Part shown: positions 61,501-64,000 of the stretch, in pieces
Position numbering within the stretch: the first letter of the stretch is position 1
Layout of the letters: every line of letters begins with the position of its first letter
Assembly: GCA_024362935.1 (NCBI GenBank)
Contig: JANCRA010000008.1
Location: 35,434,557-35,498,556 of the forward strand
Direction of reading: 5' to 3'
Source: Setophaga petechia
Taxonomy: Eukaryota > Chordata > Aves > Passeriformes > Parulidae
DNA: 64,000 nucleotides
The notes under the pieces: generated by a model
The model's database searches: none
What the model was told of the DNA's origin: nothing
The model's input: only the letters and a program-made list of their open reading frames with translations
Position numbers and translations under genes: made by a program

Positions 61501-64000
61501 AAAAAGATACATTTCTTTGCAAGCTTAACCTTGTGATATTGAGAATAAATGTAGAAAAGACGTCTATTCACTTTATATTTCTTCTAATAGAAAGAACAAT
61601 CTTTTACAAATGTGTGTACAGAAATATGCACAAGGGGGAAAAAAGCAGCCTACACCAAAAAAATGTGGAAAATAAAGAAGTAGGATAGAAATGTTAGTGG
61701 AAGAACCTTAAGAACGAGGAGAAAAGGGAGTGACACAAGGAAGTGTCACAGTGCCAAATTTCACAGTCAAAATCTTCCAAAACACAAGTGGAAGCTAGGA
61801 CAGCATATCTTAGCATATTTTTGTCTTACAGTGGACCCATCCTTTCCCCTTCTTACCTATTTCTGTGAAAGAAGACAGCAAGAGCCTGAGAAAATAGGAG
61901 GAAGATAGATCTGACTTAAATTCAAAGAAGACTTCAGCTTGACCTAACAAAAAGAGGGGTGCAATCTAGCCAAAATTCTGAGGAACAAAATGTGACTATT
62001 CTTAAATATAGCCTTCATCACAAATTTTGTTGCCTTATTTTTTTCTGCATTTTTGCTGTATTGTTGCAACTCCGTGTTTTAAGGAAACTGTGTTCTTATA
62101 GTTTTCAATTTTCTCTGTTGAGAAGGCTGACTTTGGTGGTGATACGCAAAATAATGTATTTCCTTATGACAGCTGTGGTGAGTCTTTTGTTAAGACATGG
62201 GACTTGAAATGTTTTATTATCAAGCTTTTACCCCTAGTGCTCCAAAATATCCAAACATGTGCCTCCTTTTGTAACTCGCAACCAGCTAGGAGGTGCCAGT
62301 GTGGAGATCTGAGAGGAAGAAATTAACCAGAGTTGTGTAGGGAAGGTTTGGATGTGCAGGAAGGTCCTGGGAAGCATGTCTAAGCAGGGACCATCCTTGA
62401 GAACATGCACAGGATCCTTGTGCAGCTTGACACAGCCTTGCAGGATGACCAGTCTGGTGGGAGTAAGAAAAATGGAAAGGTGGGTAGTAGCTTAGAAATT
62501 CTGTGAAAAATTATGTCAGGTGAAGAACACAGATTGTGACTTGTTCTATCAGTAAGGGAAGGCAAATAAATGTTCAACTATCACATACTCAGCATTGCTG
62601 TTATCTTCCAGTCAATCCTTTTGATCACACTTCTGGACTATACACAGTGTGAGTTTTCTATGTCCAGATGTTGCAGGAGACAGTGGGAAAGATGTAATTA
62701 CTGAGGCCAGGATGTCTAATAGAGGAGGAAAATCACAGATTTCTAGCAGTTGAGAGTTCACTGGTTTTGTTCACAAAATGGTTTATTTAAAATCCACCTG
62801 CACTGATACCATCCCCTAACACGGCAAGCAGCCCCTGCAGCAGAGAAAGGTGTCTGGATGCATCACTTTTCCAGGTATTCACAGCCTTCACTGGTTCAAA
62901 GAGTGGTCTTGGTGGCTATCACATATTTCAGAATATTGCAGTATTAGTGGCACTGGAGGAGGCAAATCTCTGCTTCAGTATCACACCTCACATTATTTAC
63001 ATTACAACAAAATGTACTGAAGCTTTTGAGAGCAGGATGAGACACCTCCTTCCACTGAGTGTGCAAACCTTTGTTGGTCTGAGAACATCCTGGGTAACCA
63101 TACCCCAAACCTGTGCATACTGCAGTGTTGTATGAGTGTGTCTGGACTGACTCTAGGAAATAGATGTCAGATTTGCAGAGACACTCTGTGGTTGCTGTCA
63201 GTAGCTTTCACAGGACAAGACTGGGACTCACAGTAGAATGAGATCATAGGGAGGTCTAACTTTTACGGGAATGGCCCAAGATCTGGGGATTATACAGCAT
63301 CTACATAATCCTGAGCATGCTGTGCCCTCAAATCCAGAGGGAAACCAAACATCACTCTTTTGAAGTCTGCAGAAATCATGATTGCAGCCTGCATTTTCCC
63401 TGGGCTGACACTGGCTTGTTCGGCTCTGCACAACCCCAGCAATTCCAGCTTGGGTCCTTTGCGTGGGTAGCTGGGGAGTGGCAGGAGGGAAAATCTATTT
63501 CAGTCTTCACAGCCATGTGCTTTGCCACTGGAAGTGGAGCTGTTTTTAATGTGTTACCAAATCGTCATTCCTCACCCTCTATTGCCTGCAATATCAGGTA
63601 GAGTAGGCGGTAGGCACTCCTTCAGGGAATGCACAGTGTAAAACATAAATATTTCCCTACTTATCTTCAATCACATATGTGTATGATTTCACCATTTCAT
63701 CTTACCTGAATACCTTTTCAGAATGGTTCAATATTAACATCACAGACTTTCTGTAACTCTTTAGAAGTACTAGGACATTGTGTACATGGCTAATTGCCAA
63801 TCCTTTATCCTTTAAGGTTAACACTTATTACTATTTTATTGTAGTTAATGTATTTTTCTTCCTGTATAGAGCAGTTTAAGCTGCAGCTTGAGAAAATAGA
63901 AAATGGATGGACATTATTTTAAAAAATTGAATTTATGTTTTTTTTTCTAGGTCAAAAAGTTCAAAAAAGGCTTTTCAGATGAGATAATTTTTCTCTGAAA

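Larger units (their letters stand above)
57591..64000. other. Upstream intergenic sequence, nothing recognised
   Basis: AT-rich unique DNA with the tandem duplication and T22 run listed separately. An octamer ATTTGCAT (POU-type) lies at 59117-59124. Short frames at 59226-59558 and 63317-63601 have no recognisable domains. No exon of a neighbouring gene was found. Confidence 0.55.

Noticed and set aside
1..64000. CRISPR arrays, operons, tRNA/rRNA genes or bacterial-type systems
   Set aside because: No regularly spaced repeats, no tRNA or rRNA-like sequence and no prokaryotic gene organisation; the window is clearly vertebrate nuclear DNA.

Overview
This is bird nuclear DNA. It is AT-rich and almost gene-free, with several CR1 LINE fragments of the avian type (including the octamer-like ATTCTATG end), one avian ERVL-type solo LTR, and a single strong CpG island. 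I cannot name the species. The one protein-coding feature I can support is the first coding exon of DOK6 on the minus strand (55902-55967). It encodes the conserved N-terminus beginning MASNFNDIVKQGYVKIR and is followed by a consensus GTGAGT splice donor.

Layout: positions 1-55901 are the 5' part of DOK6 intron 1, read right to left. Exon 2 was not found, so the intron probably continues beyond base 1. The intron is mostly unique AT-rich sequence with old repeats: CR1 pieces at about 3517-3962 (+), 3966-4085 (-, weak), 11655-12024 (-), 37361-37627 (+) and 46933-47010 (+); a solo LTR at 17247-17748 with a 5-bp target duplication; a possible ancient L2/L3-type LINE end near 42700; plus microsatellites and small tandem duplications. 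Positions about 55400-56640 form the CpG-island promoter, the 5' UTR and the start of intron 1. They carry a CGG/AGG tract in the 5' UTR, a CTG/CCG tract just inside intron 1, GC boxes and two G-quadruplex motifs. Positions about 56640-64000 are upstream flank with one CR1 fragment (57375-57590), a T22 run and no gene I can recognise.

Only one gene is present, so there is no operon-like or multi-gene system here. The open frames in the AT-rich part look like chance frames or CR1 remnants. The long open frames on both strands at 55150-56720 arise because GC-rich sequence has few stop codons; one of them overlaps the true exon. I found no evidence for a new multi-component system. The most useful points are the DOK6 promoter and 5' UTR architecture, the dated-by-structure LTR insertion, and a few compact symmetrical motifs (a 25-bp palindrome and an RFX-type X-box) in the intron.
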